Shown: positions 9,001 to 15,886 of the stretch, one piece after another | How positions within the stretch are numbered: position 1 is the stretch's first letter | Layout of the letters: every line of letters starts with the position of its first letter | Assembly: GCA_902791945.1 (NCBI GenBank) | Contig: CADAXR010000005.1 | Coordinates: 1-51,921, forward strand | Direction: 5' to 3' | Length of the DNA: 51,921 nt | From: an uncultured Bacteroidia bacterium | GTDB taxonomy: Bacteria; Bacteroidota; Bacteroidia; Bacteroidales; UBA932 | Made by a program: the position numbers and the translations under genes | Notes under the pieces: model-generated | What the model saw: only the letters and a program-made list of their open reading frames with translations | What the model was told of the DNA's origin: nothing | Database searches by the model: none

Positions 9001-9789
9001 GCAGCCGGTGTGCCGGCAAGCCACGGTGAACACGTCATAGCAGTGATGGAAGCCATTCATCCTCTTAAAAAGAAGGCGGCGGAGTTCGAGCACCTCTGCG
9101 ATAATCTCGACGCCAGATTCGCCGCGTTCCATCTCAACACCGATGCCCCTGCTATCCTCAAGACCGCGCAGGCAATACTTCCTGCGGTTCCCGCGGCAGG
9201 AGATGTCCGACACGAATTATACACCGACTGCATCAAGAAGGTAAATGAATTTGTCACAACTCCGGATGCCTCTCTGTTCGGTAACGCGGATCTTGTCCCT
9301 GCAGATTTTGACAGGTGGAAGAAATTCGTGATGCGTCGCATCTGCTACGACATAATTGAAAAATGCCGTGGTGTGAACAATCCCATTGAGGGGTGTGATT
9401 TCCCGGCAGCGGCTTACTCCCCTATCAGAACAGTAGCTGCCGACGGAACCGTCGCCATCACTCAAGCCAACTTTTCCGATCAGAACAATCCCTTTGAGCC
9501 CGGGGATTGGACGCTTTATGCCGAAGCCGTAGAGGTGAAAAAACCGCCTCTGACAGACTCCGATTTCTTAAAAGGCTTTGCGAACGCCGTCACTTTCGAC
9601 ATCATGAAAAAGGTTATCCCGTTGGAATGGTGGATATGGAAACCGGCAGCTAAGGGACACATCCTTTTCTCTGAAGATGAAGACCATACGGTCCGTTTTA
9701 AAAATGGAGAAACCGAATGTTACAAGAATCCGAGCCGTACGCACGACACGGTTCAAACGGCTATTCGGAATAAATTAAAAGAATTCTGA
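6010..9789 (+). CDS. vgrG: T6SS spike protein VgrG (TssI) with long C-terminal extension
   Basis: Trimeric spike on the Hcp tube (1259 aa, roughly twice a minimal VgrG). Seen: a gp27-like N-terminal part (about 1-520, including LVQYNESFLSFLRRVTNRCGEMFYFEDGQL), an OB-fold entry DPSRQGRVRIRFPW starting at residue 534, a charged helical insert at about 550-635, then RMSCQSATSGGGIFFKPENGDEVMVDFENGN, and gp5-like beta-helix repeats at about 740-810 (ISIDAPNGDITICGKNINLMA). The remaining roughly 440 residues are largely helical, do not resemble the spike, and are less GC-rich: for example 23 of 60 bases at 8941-9000 against 33 of 60 at 1861-1920. That part may be an effector domain or a docking platform; I recognise no catalytic motif in it. 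Confidence 0.88.
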   Translation: MSESTHNTNILVYKLNLTGTSFKYKGDDGNEVSGCPPVVTGRKTEVKYGSDTLFLSLRGVSFRRKIYEPGHIKAEILIQVGKDLSISTLSKMLSGCGVSLSVGTETVAKNYFVNEISPRFEKGTGDTRFIYVTMDIFSKDILLGFNKFSRAHLGQKLISEIVPIFTTQASVPLKPLSNSTLQKLAYKDTGGNQVEFIQPYLVQYNESFLSFLRRVTNRCGEMFYFEDGQLCFGLDSKAESSEVKGARSIVFQNVSSGPSFSDAFPVSDYSRDTLKEYRHVHKDAHDGEPAVDYDTYSPKDGKVITDPIDVGENGFPSDAFPDNAFTYNSETASEDQFMILFKDKFAHDDDSTELWLGDIDARVVGWISMVLNSTSLLEAIATFGEQEIMNAFKLVGKYKKATDKGNALIEEEALNGKNDYAVLFSKVDDDPTHWINTKWYYKDIRKNEEIQSRKTVCVDMGEGFKPVKLGGKITIPSYDSGTTYVVIGIDMDSATQSQKFQAVPIASDGVFYPPVLPDNPFRKSGPQPAFVIDASDPSRQGRVRIRFPWQPKIDSEQSAFKTAKGDFEKAKTELLKYAKISTDDNGNETITKINGASEDKFKTAKDDYEDKKPKYLSAKLLLMTKEAATPWIRMSCQSATSGGGIFFKPENGDEVMVDFENGNIERPYVTGALYSKNVPAPDRGDRVIVSKNGHTIKMDDPNDATPLVASTIPAVKFLSTFGVKLPNLEDKVNSALGGIEITDKPGLYSIKMSSHDRQISLSSPLGKIKMDALTGISIDAPNGDITICGKNINLMAYNKVNVTSGRNILYATGDHLGGYFSTLFDAESWGYQTGKFLSDMVLLKFFDFSLLRSILEIFVRPIDGSMILKSHRYLSLEANKGKAVDEPTNYAMRPGDKKARSKAENAAIIPDLIDAVSNKLNTFVTEFIPIFNTARAAVNNNFPDALFGAGNDIETPATKAAFLKDIFENVPDNLADVIGTVLHYINDDTKFKFKDGIAAGVPASHGEHVIAVMEAIHPLKKKAAEFEHLCDNLDARFAAFHLNTDAPAILKTAQAILPAVPAAGDVRHELYTDCIKKVNEFVTTPDASLFGNADLVPADFDRWKKFVMRRICYDIIEKCRGVNNPIEGCDFPAAAYSPIRTVAADGTVAITQANFSDQNNPFEPGDWTLYAEAVEVKKPPLTDSDFLKGFANAVTFDIMKKVIPLEWWIWKPAAKGHILFSEDEDHTVRFKNGETECYKNPSRTHDTVQTAIRNKLKEF

Positions 9790-9793
9790 TTTT

Positions 9794-11584
9794 ATGGAAT
9801 ACACTTTCGATTCACTGAAAAAAGCGCTGGAAGATTTCAAAAAAAGCGTAACCAAGGACCTGGAAGAGATCCGCTCCCAGAAGGAAGAGGTCCGGAAGCT
9901 CAAGGAGGATATCTACAGCGCGATCAACGACGGCTACTTCATAAGGGATGACAAACGCATCGTTATCTCCGCCCCGGAAATTGTCATTGGCAATGTGGAC
10001 AGGGAAGGGATAATGCTGAAAGACGGCGGCGGAAGTGTCATACTTCGTTCCAACAACGTGTCTCTCGAAGGTGTCGGGGAAGCGGGTTCGGTGAAGACCA
10101 GGGCGGCGAGCATACGCTCGGTCGCGGCCGATCCCGGCGCTGACGGGCTTGAGGAAGTCGTAGGAGCGCTTTCGGAAGTCGTCTCACAGGGCCGTCACAT
10201 TGTGCTTGACGGAGTGGGTACCCTGGGTGTATTCCCCCAGCTCCCCAAATCATCCGGCAGCGGAGGCGTACGCATCCATGCCGACGGCAGTCTCGAGCTG
10301 GATGCAAGCATTTCAAGCGAGAGGCTCAAAAAGGACATCGACGACCGTGTCAAGGCCCTCGAAGACCAGAAAAAGGTCATCGAAAACGATGTGGATAACG
10401 GCATTAAGTCATTCGGTAACATCGCAAAGGCCATTCAGGACATCTGTGACCAGAATGAAAGCATTATCTCCGATCCTTTCACTCTGAGGACAGAAGCCGG
10501 AGCCCTCGAAGAACTGGCCAACAAGATGCAAATCCACTCAGCCACCTTGTTCCAGACCTACGGCGACACCTCAAGGTCAATCTCCCGCCTCGCAGAGATC
10601 AATCGCCAGATAACCAGTCTGAAGGATGCGAAGCAGGCAATAAAGAGCGGAGACGACTACTTGAAGAAGTCCACCGGAAGCATGGTGTCTATCGTTGGAG
10701 AAAGGATAGACCTCGCCTCCCGCGACGGCGACGGCAACATCCGCGACAACGAAGAAGCCGGAGTCGGAGTCCTTGCCAATGATGTCAAGGTCCTTTCCAT
10801 CGACAAGGACAACGCCCTTCAGAAAGAAGGGAAGCTGACAGTAAACGCCAGGACGGTGGAGATTTCAACCGTCAATGCCGCGGACCTCAAATACGACGAC
10901 AAGGGAAAGCTCACGGAAGCCAAGTACACTTCCGAAGGCGACATTCTCGTGAAGACCAAGACTCTGTCAGTCGAATCCGTGGATTCCGAGCTCAAAGACG
11001 ACAAGCTGGAGGAGAAGGCTCTCACAAAGGACAGTGCCATCACCATCCGCGCCGAGAAGCTGGACGTCTCCGCGACGGACACCGAAGGCAAGGCGACGGG
11101 TGAGATTGCACTCAACGCCAAGGAAGTCTCCGTCCGTTCGATGGATGTGGACAAGGAGAAAAGGACCGACGACAAGCTCGCCGAAGGCAGCACGATGCTC
11201 CTCCTTTCCGAGAAGATGTTCCTCGGAGCGAAGAAAAAGGACATCAAGTCCAAGAAACTCCAGGCGGTCAGCGAAGAGGTCGGCCTTTTCGCCGACAAGA
11301 CCCTCGAAGCCCAGCAGGACGACGGAAAGGCGGCCCTGCAGCTTTCCGGCGGCAAAGCGGCCCTCGGCGGCAGCGACACCGACGTCTTCGGCAAGACGAC
11401 CGTCAACAACTCCCTCGAAGCCAAGGGCGAGTTCAAGGCGCCGAAAGCTACTGTGGACCACGTGGAGGCCAAGAGCTCGTTCAAATCGTCCAACATCAGC
11501 GACGGCATCCCGGTGCCGCCCGCTCCTCCGTCCGGCAGCCTGAGCGCCAAGCTCAAGGCCGAGGACGCACCTGAAAAGAAGTAG
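9794..11584 (+). CDS. Beta-helix/coiled-coil spike-associated protein
   Basis: A 596-aa soluble protein of unrecognised family. Seen: an N-terminal coiled coil (about 5-45, LEDFKKSVTKDLEEIRSQKE), a beta region of alternating hydrophobics (RIVISAPEIVIGNVDREGIML, 56-76), a second coiled coil (about 175-205), a helical middle, and from about 330 onward short strand-turn repeats such as KLDVSATDTEGK, EIALNAKEVSVRSMDV and MLLLSEKMFLGA. It ends in a Pro-rich tail (GIPVPPAPPSGS). The strand repeats resemble VgrG/gp5-type spike helices. Sitting 4 bp after vgrG and 4 bp before the PAAR-like gene, it is probably a spike extension or adaptor; this is inferred from layout. Confidence 0.6.
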   Translation: MEYTFDSLKKALEDFKKSVTKDLEEIRSQKEEVRKLKEDIYSAINDGYFIRDDKRIVISAPEIVIGNVDREGIMLKDGGGSVILRSNNVSLEGVGEAGSVKTRAASIRSVAADPGADGLEEVVGALSEVVSQGRHIVLDGVGTLGVFPQLPKSSGSGGVRIHADGSLELDASISSERLKKDIDDRVKALEDQKKVIENDVDNGIKSFGNIAKAIQDICDQNESIISDPFTLRTEAGALEELANKMQIHSATLFQTYGDTSRSISRLAEINRQITSLKDAKQAIKSGDDYLKKSTGSMVSIVGERIDLASRDGDGNIRDNEEAGVGVLANDVKVLSIDKDNALQKEGKLTVNARTVEISTVNAADLKYDDKGKLTEAKYTSEGDILVKTKTLSVESVDSELKDDKLEEKALTKDSAITIRAEKLDVSATDTEGKATGEIALNAKEVSVRSMDVDKEKRTDDKLAEGSTMLLLSEKMFLGAKKKDIKSKKLQAVSEEVGLFADKTLEAQQDDGKAALQLSGGKAALGGSDTDVFGKTTVNNSLEAKGEFKAPKATVDHVEAKSSFKSSNISDGIPVPPAPPSGSLSAKLKAEDAPEKK

Positions 11585-11588
11585 CGCT

Positions 11589-11978
11589 ATGGGCAAGTTC
11601 GTGTGTGCAGGAGCAATGCTCAAATGCAGTTTCGGAATGGCGCCGTCATCATTGATGGTGATAGACCCGATGCGGGCCAAGGTCCAGAACAAGCCGATAG
11701 CCAACATCATGGACAACAAGCCGATGGCCAACATCATGCCCTTCGGCATGTGCCAGTCGCTGGCAAATCCGACGGTCGCATCGGCGACCGCCGCGGCGAT
11801 GGGGACCCTCACACCGATGCCATGCATCCCTGTCATTGCGGCGCCCTGGGCTCCGGGAGGACAGGAGATGATTTCAAATTTGCCCGCCCTGCTGGACAAC
11901 TGCAAATGCATTTGCAACTGGGGAGGCTGCATTGAGGTAACAATGCCCGGCAATGTCTGCCTGGCCGAAGGAAAGTAA
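11589..11978 (+). CDS. DUF4280 PAAR-like spike tip protein
   Basis: A 129-aa tip protein of the DUF4280 PAAR-like family, thought to sharpen the VgrG spike and bind effectors. Seen: the opening FVCAGAMLKCSFGMAPSSL, the NIM-NKPMANIMPFGMCQS segment, NPTVASATAAAMGTLTPMPC, then PWAPG and the C-terminal CKCICNWGGCIEVTMPGN. Conserved Cys residues may bind metal. Length is typical. It is 2 bp before the next gene, and its position after vgrG and the spike-type gene supports a role as the tip. Confidence 0.88.
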   Translation: MGKFVCAGAMLKCSFGMAPSSLMVIDPMRAKVQNKPIANIMDNKPMANIMPFGMCQSLANPTVASATAAAMGTLTPMPCIPVIAAPWAPGGQEMISNLPALLDNCKCICNWGGCIEVTMPGNVCLAEGK

Positions 11979-11980
11979 GG

Positions 11981-13300
11981 ATGAAACGCACGGGACTTGT
12001 CATACTTCTCGTACTCGCCTGCCTGCCGCTCGCAGCGCAGCAGATGAGCGTGGAGGAGTTTGCCAAAGTCCGTCGCATGCCGTGGAACAAAACGATTGAA
12101 GTGGACAAAGCCTCCGCCATCGTGGACTTCGTCACTGAAGAAAAAGGCTTCACTTTCCTTGCAAACGGGAAAGTGCAGGCCGAAGCGCAGGAAGGAGACG
12201 GGATGGTAACCGTGAAGTTCCCGAAGAAGACAAAGGCGATAGTAATCCGCCACCCGTCCTTCGGGCAATACACCTGGAAATCAGCCAAAAACAAGTCCCT
12301 TAAAGTCAACTCTCACTACAGGGCTCTGCTCTTCGCGTCAGACCCCACGGTCGATTTCAAGGCGCCTAAGCAGTGGGTGATCTTCAGGATGAGCCCTGCC
12401 AATACCCTCCTCACCGTGGATTCGCTCTCAAAGCAGGTCCGGAGCGACATCGTCGAGATGTATCTTCCTGTAGGAAAGCACAGTTACAGGGTCGAATCTC
12501 CGTTCTATGAGGCGGAAGAAGGTTCATTCGAGCTTTCGGACAGCGTCAGGGCGGACATCCCGGTCAGGCTTCAGCCCTTCTATTCCTACCTTACCGTTAA
12601 GCCGGAGTGGCGCGGACGGCGGGACCTCTACATCGACCTTGCCCGCATAAGCAAAAAAGAAGCGACAAGCTTCCGTATGCAGGAAGGCTGGCACAGGGTC
12701 AATGTCTTCAGGAAAGACAAATGCTGCTACGACTCGCTTCTTCTCGTCGGAAGGGCGGAAAAGAAACTTCTCACCATCGCGGACGCAGACCTTCATCCCC
12801 TCCCCCTCAAGCTTACGGATCCGATGCCTGTCGCCCCGCCCGATTCCGTCGCGCTCGCGGCCGTCAGGCTTACTCCCATCAAGATCACAGCCCACGACCC
12901 GCAGGCTGAGATCTGGGTTGACCTGGAGAAAAAAGCCGTCGGGGAGTGGGAAGATTCCCTCTCTCTGGGCATCCACTTCGTTGAAGCCAGGAAGGAAGGA
13001 GTGTCCTCCTCCCCTCTCCGTCTCCTTATCGAGGACAGTTTCCCGAAGGAAATAACCCTCGAAGCCGCCGGAGCCGGATACGGCCTCGTCAACATCCACT
13101 GCAATGTGGCAGGCGCGGACATCACCATAGACGGGAAAGATTACGGGCAGACCCCTAAAATCGTACGCCTTGAAGCTACCAGGAACTACAGGGTAACTCT
13201 CTCCAAGGACGGCTACAAGGCTGTCTCCCAGAAGATACCTCCGAGGGGCAACAACCTCACGGACGTTTATATGAAACTGAAAAAGAAAAAAAGGATATGA
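11981..13300 (+). CDS. Exported PEGA-domain protein of the T6SS cluster
   Basis: A 439-aa exported protein. Seen: an N-terminal signal peptide (MKRTGLVILLVLACLPLAAQ), several beta-rich modules, and a C-terminal PEGA domain (about 365-432: VNIHCNVAGADITIDGKDYGQTPKIVRLEATRNYRVTLSKDGY). PEGA domains are beta-sandwich modules found in surface and periplasmic proteins. No lipobox Cys follows the signal, so it is probably periplasmic. It overlaps the next gene by 4 bp (ATGA), which ties it to the T6SS operon. Because TssJ/L/M are absent, it is a candidate part of the periplasmic anchor; that is inference. Confidence 0.72.
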   Translation: MKRTGLVILLVLACLPLAAQQMSVEEFAKVRRMPWNKTIEVDKASAIVDFVTEEKGFTFLANGKVQAEAQEGDGMVTVKFPKKTKAIVIRHPSFGQYTWKSAKNKSLKVNSHYRALLFASDPTVDFKAPKQWVIFRMSPANTLLTVDSLSKQVRSDIVEMYLPVGKHSYRVESPFYEAEEGSFELSDSVRADIPVRLQPFYSYLTVKPEWRGRRDLYIDLARISKKEATSFRMQEGWHRVNVFRKDKCCYDSLLLVGRAEKKLLTIADADLHPLPLKLTDPMPVAPPDSVALAAVRLTPIKITAHDPQAEIWVDLEKKAVGEWEDSLSLGIHFVEARKEGVSSSPLRLLIEDSFPKEITLEAAGAGYGLVNIHCNVAGADITIDGKDYGQTPKIVRLEATRNYRVTLSKDGYKAVSQKIPPRGNNLTDVYMKLKKKKRI

Positions 13301-13989
13301 AAAAAAGTGTCGTCGGCATTCTGAACAATGCCCAGGGCAAGATGAGCGGCTATGTGGCCCTTCTGAACTACCGCTACTGCAACCTGAGCGTACTGGCGCA
13401 GCCTGAAGCGCTGCTCTGCGTATTCGTTGATGTGGACGGAGAAATGATGCCGATTGAGAAAGTCGCGAAGGCAAGGAATGCACCGGAAAGGGAGGACCAG
13501 TTTGAGATCTACCCCAACGACAAAGATTTGCTCATGCCTATAGTCAAGGCTGTCAACGATTTCCACTCGGAATACAAAATCGAGCTTGTCAATTTGGACG
13601 AGGACGACGACGAGGAGAAAATCATCCTTGCGACGGTCCCCCCCGTGGATGATGCCCGCTACAAATTCCTGAAAGAAGGTATAGGCGTGCTTGCCGACAT
13701 CTGCAAGGGTCAGATAGAAGCGACCTTCAACACCGCAACGGCGGAAATCGGGGTCAAGCTCGCAGGAGCCTCCGGTGAGGAAATAGATGAAGCGAAAGAC
13801 ATGCTTAAGCAGGTCCACGACAAGGCTACCGAGCTGGCAAAGAAGATTCAGGAGGCGAAGGAAGAAGAAATAGAGAAGGCATATAAAATATATAAGGAAG
13901 AGCAGGACAAGAAGAAGGAAGAGGAACAGAAAAAAGTGCAGGACGCCCAGGCGGCCACACAGATGAAAATGACGCCGGGCGATGAATAG
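13297..13989 (+). CDS. Cytoplasmic helical Lys/Glu-rich protein coupled to the E1 gene
   Basis: A 230-aa protein of no family I recognise. Seen: an N-terminal alpha/beta part (1-120; includes YVALLNYRYCNLSVLAQPEALLC and an acidic LDEDDDEEK), and a long helical C-terminal half (about 125-215) that becomes extremely rich in Lys and Glu (KIQEAKEEEIEKAYKIYKEE) before an unstructured tail. No signal or membrane segment. Its start overlaps the PEGA gene by 4 bp and its end overlaps the E1 gene by 8 bp, so all three are translated together. The Lys-rich helix could be a target of the adjacent conjugation enzymes or a scaffold for them; neither is shown. Confidence 0.6.
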   Translation: MKKSVVGILNNAQGKMSGYVALLNYRYCNLSVLAQPEALLCVFVDVDGEMMPIEKVAKARNAPEREDQFEIYPNDKDLLMPIVKAVNDFHSEYKIELVNLDEDDDEEKIILATVPPVDDARYKFLKEGIGVLADICKGQIEATFNTATAEIGVKLAGASGEEIDEAKDMLKQVHDKATELAKKIQEAKEEEIEKAYKIYKEEQDKKKEEEQKKVQDAQAATQMKMTPGDE

Positions 13990-15106
13990 TCCTTTCTGTG
14001 CGGACAGGATCGCCTCCGCGAATATAATGGTCGTGGGGTGCGGCGCCCTCGGCAACGAGGTCCTGAAAAACCTCGCCCTGATGGGAGCCGGACACGTCTG
14101 GGCGGTCGATTTCGACCGCGTGGAGACGGGGAACCTGAGCCGCAGCGTCCTTTTCAGGAAGGAGGACGCGCTGGAAGGACGATTCAAGGTGGAAGTGGCG
14201 GCGGAGCGCCTGAGAGGGATGAACCCCACCATAGAGGTGACTCCCGTCCGCGGCGACATCGCTTTCGATGTCGGCCTCGGGCTCATCAGGAAGATGGACG
14301 TGGTGATAGGATGCGTGGACAACCGCTGGGCCCGCTACTGCATCAACCGGCTCTGCATGAGGGCCGGGGTGCCGTGGGTCGACGGAGGAATAAGCTACCT
14401 GGAAGGCACTGTGAGGGTTTTTATCCCCGGCAAAAACTGTTACGCCTGCCAGCTGGGTCCCGAAGGGCTGAAAGACCTCGCGAGGAGGATGCCCTGCTCG
14501 GGAATCATACGCCGGGACGAGCAGGCCGGGAAGGCCCCGACGAGTTCCATCATAGCCTCCGTGACCGGAGCGGTTCAGGTGCAGGAAGCCCTGAAGCTCC
14601 TCCACCCGGAGCTTTTGGAAAGCGGAGAACTGACCTCCCTCTGCGGACGGATGTTCTGCTTTGAGGGTGAACATATGACTACGAAAGTCGTCTCGCTTGC
14701 CGCCTACGACGACGACTGCCCGGTCCACGACAGGTGGGAGCCGGTAAGGCCCACGGAAGTGACGGCAGAGACGACGGTGCAGGAGGCGCTTGAAGTGCTG
14801 AAAAAGGAGCTTGGCGCAAGCAAAATAACGATCCACCCCGGCGACTGCTTCGTGGACCGTGTTATAAGAAAAGACGGCGATGCATCGCTGGAAGTGATGC
14901 TGCCGGGACGGAATGTGGCGGAAAGGCTGGGAAAGGAGCCGGAGTGGAGGGGCATACCCTTCAGCGGCCTGTACCAGCACGAATACAGGGAAATTGACGA
15001 TAGTTTCCCCTACAGGTCCCTCACGCTGGGACAGCTGGGGATTCCCGAAAAGGAAGTGCTGCTTGTCAGCACCGGTTCGGGAGAAGAATATATTGAAATG
15101 AAATGA
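13982..15106 (+). CDS. E1-like (ThiF/UBA-type) activating enzyme with UBL-fold-like tail
   Basis: A 374-aa enzyme expected to adenylate the C-terminus of a ubiquitin-like protein and form a thioester with it. Seen: the nucleotide loop GCGALG at 19-24, VDFD at 42-45, N51 and R54, K69, and D113/N114, all at E1/MoeB active-site places; zinc ligands C153, C156, C246 and H249 (CYAC...CPVH); a candidate catalytic Cys C172 (RMPCSGI) upstream of the PTSSIIASVTGAVQVQEALKLL helix. Residues 255-374 form a separate domain whose end (TLGQLG 348-353, then EVLLV) resembles a ubiquitin fold, matching the place of the E2-recruiting UFD in eukaryotic E1s. It overlaps tssG by 4 bp. No thiamine or molybdopterin genes are nearby, arguing against a ThiF/MoeB role. 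Confidence 0.85.
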   Translation: MNSPFCADRIASANIMVVGCGALGNEVLKNLALMGAGHVWAVDFDRVETGNLSRSVLFRKEDALEGRFKVEVAAERLRGMNPTIEVTPVRGDIAFDVGLGLIRKMDVVIGCVDNRWARYCINRLCMRAGVPWVDGGISYLEGTVRVFIPGKNCYACQLGPEGLKDLARRMPCSGIIRRDEQAGKAPTSSIIASVTGAVQVQEALKLLHPELLESGELTSLCGRMFCFEGEHMTTKVVSLAAYDDDCPVHDRWEPVRPTEVTAETTVQEALEVLKKELGASKITIHPGDCFVDRVIRKDGDASLEVMLPGRNVAERLGKEPEWRGIPFSGLYQHEYREIDDSFPYRSLTLGQLGIPEKEVLLVSTGSGEEYIEMK

Positions 15107-15885
15107 GACAGTCTGTAACCAATACAGAGATCGGGGCTGAGATGCTGCTCTCCTTCCTCTATCCTGAGCTGGAGGACAAGTGGATCGTGCGCTATGACGG
15201 CACGTTCTACCGCAACTACAGCCACGACGCCATGGAGATAAGCCCGGAAGAGACCACGGTGTGGCTCTCCCGCGACGGTATCCTCGACCTGCTCCCGCAG
15301 GGTCTCCTCTCCATGGAGGACGAACTCAAGGACGGAGATGTCCTGGAAAAGCACAAGCAGCTGGACCTTCAGCGCCGGATCCTCTCCGAGGCGTTCCTCC
15401 CCTTTGATTCGGTGGAGTTCCGCCGCCGGCTGAAGGTGGAAAGGAATGTCTCCGAACTTCTCTCGGACAAGCTCTCCTACATCCTCCGGACCTTCTTCGG
15501 CTTCGACATCGATGCAGAGAAGAATCCTTACATAAGGGAATTCGCCGTCCTTCTGCCCTACGTGAGGCACTGGAGGGGCGATTTCGAGATGATACGCCGC
15601 CTGCTCTCCGCAATCTTCGGCTGCGAGGTCGTCCGACGCGACGGGCGCTACGCCGAGGAGGACAGCACGAGGGCCTGGATCCCCTCCGTGCGTTTCGAAC
15701 TTCTAGTCCCGGACCTTTCCGCAGAAGAATACAAGGCCCTGCACAGGGACATCCTCCCTCTCAGGGACTTCCTCGCGGAGTGGTTCATCCCCGCAGAAGT
15801 GCGCCTTGAGATACTTCTCAAGCAGCACTCCGTCTCCCCTGAACTTTGCAAGAACATGATACTCGACTATAACACAGAACTGTAA
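15103..15885 (+). CDS. tssG: T6SS baseplate protein TssG
   Basis: A 260-aa baseplate wedge protein, partner of TssF and TssE. Seen: EIGAEMLLSFLYPELEDKW at the N-terminus, FRRRLKVERNVSELLSDKLSYILRTFFGFDID in the middle, and the C-terminal VRFELLVPDLSAEEYKALHRDILPLRDFLAEWFIP, matching Bacteroidota TssG in length and helical layout. It overlaps the E1 gene by 4 bp (ATGA) and precedes tssK by 1 bp. The assignment leans on its neighbours, since TssG proteins of this phylum are divergent. Confidence 0.75.
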   Translation: MRQSVTNTEIGAEMLLSFLYPELEDKWIVRYDGTFYRNYSHDAMEISPEETTVWLSRDGILDLLPQGLLSMEDELKDGDVLEKHKQLDLQRRILSEAFLPFDSVEFRRRLKVERNVSELLSDKLSYILRTFFGFDIDAEKNPYIREFAVLLPYVRHWRGDFEMIRRLLSAIFGCEVVRRDGRYAEEDSTRAWIPSVRFELLVPDLSAEEYKALHRDILPLRDFLAEWFIPAEVRLEILLKQHSVSPELCKNMILDYNTEL

Positions 15886-15886
15886 T

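Noticed and set aside
13297..13989. Ribosome recycling factor-like fold in the helical half
   Set aside because: Only helical charge pattern in common; no conserved residues and an unrelated N-terminal half.
13982..15106. ThiF or MoeB for cofactor synthesis
   Set aside because: No thi or moa genes nearby; the gene sits between a Lys-rich protein and tssG, and an E2 and a ubiquitin-like gene are in the same operon.
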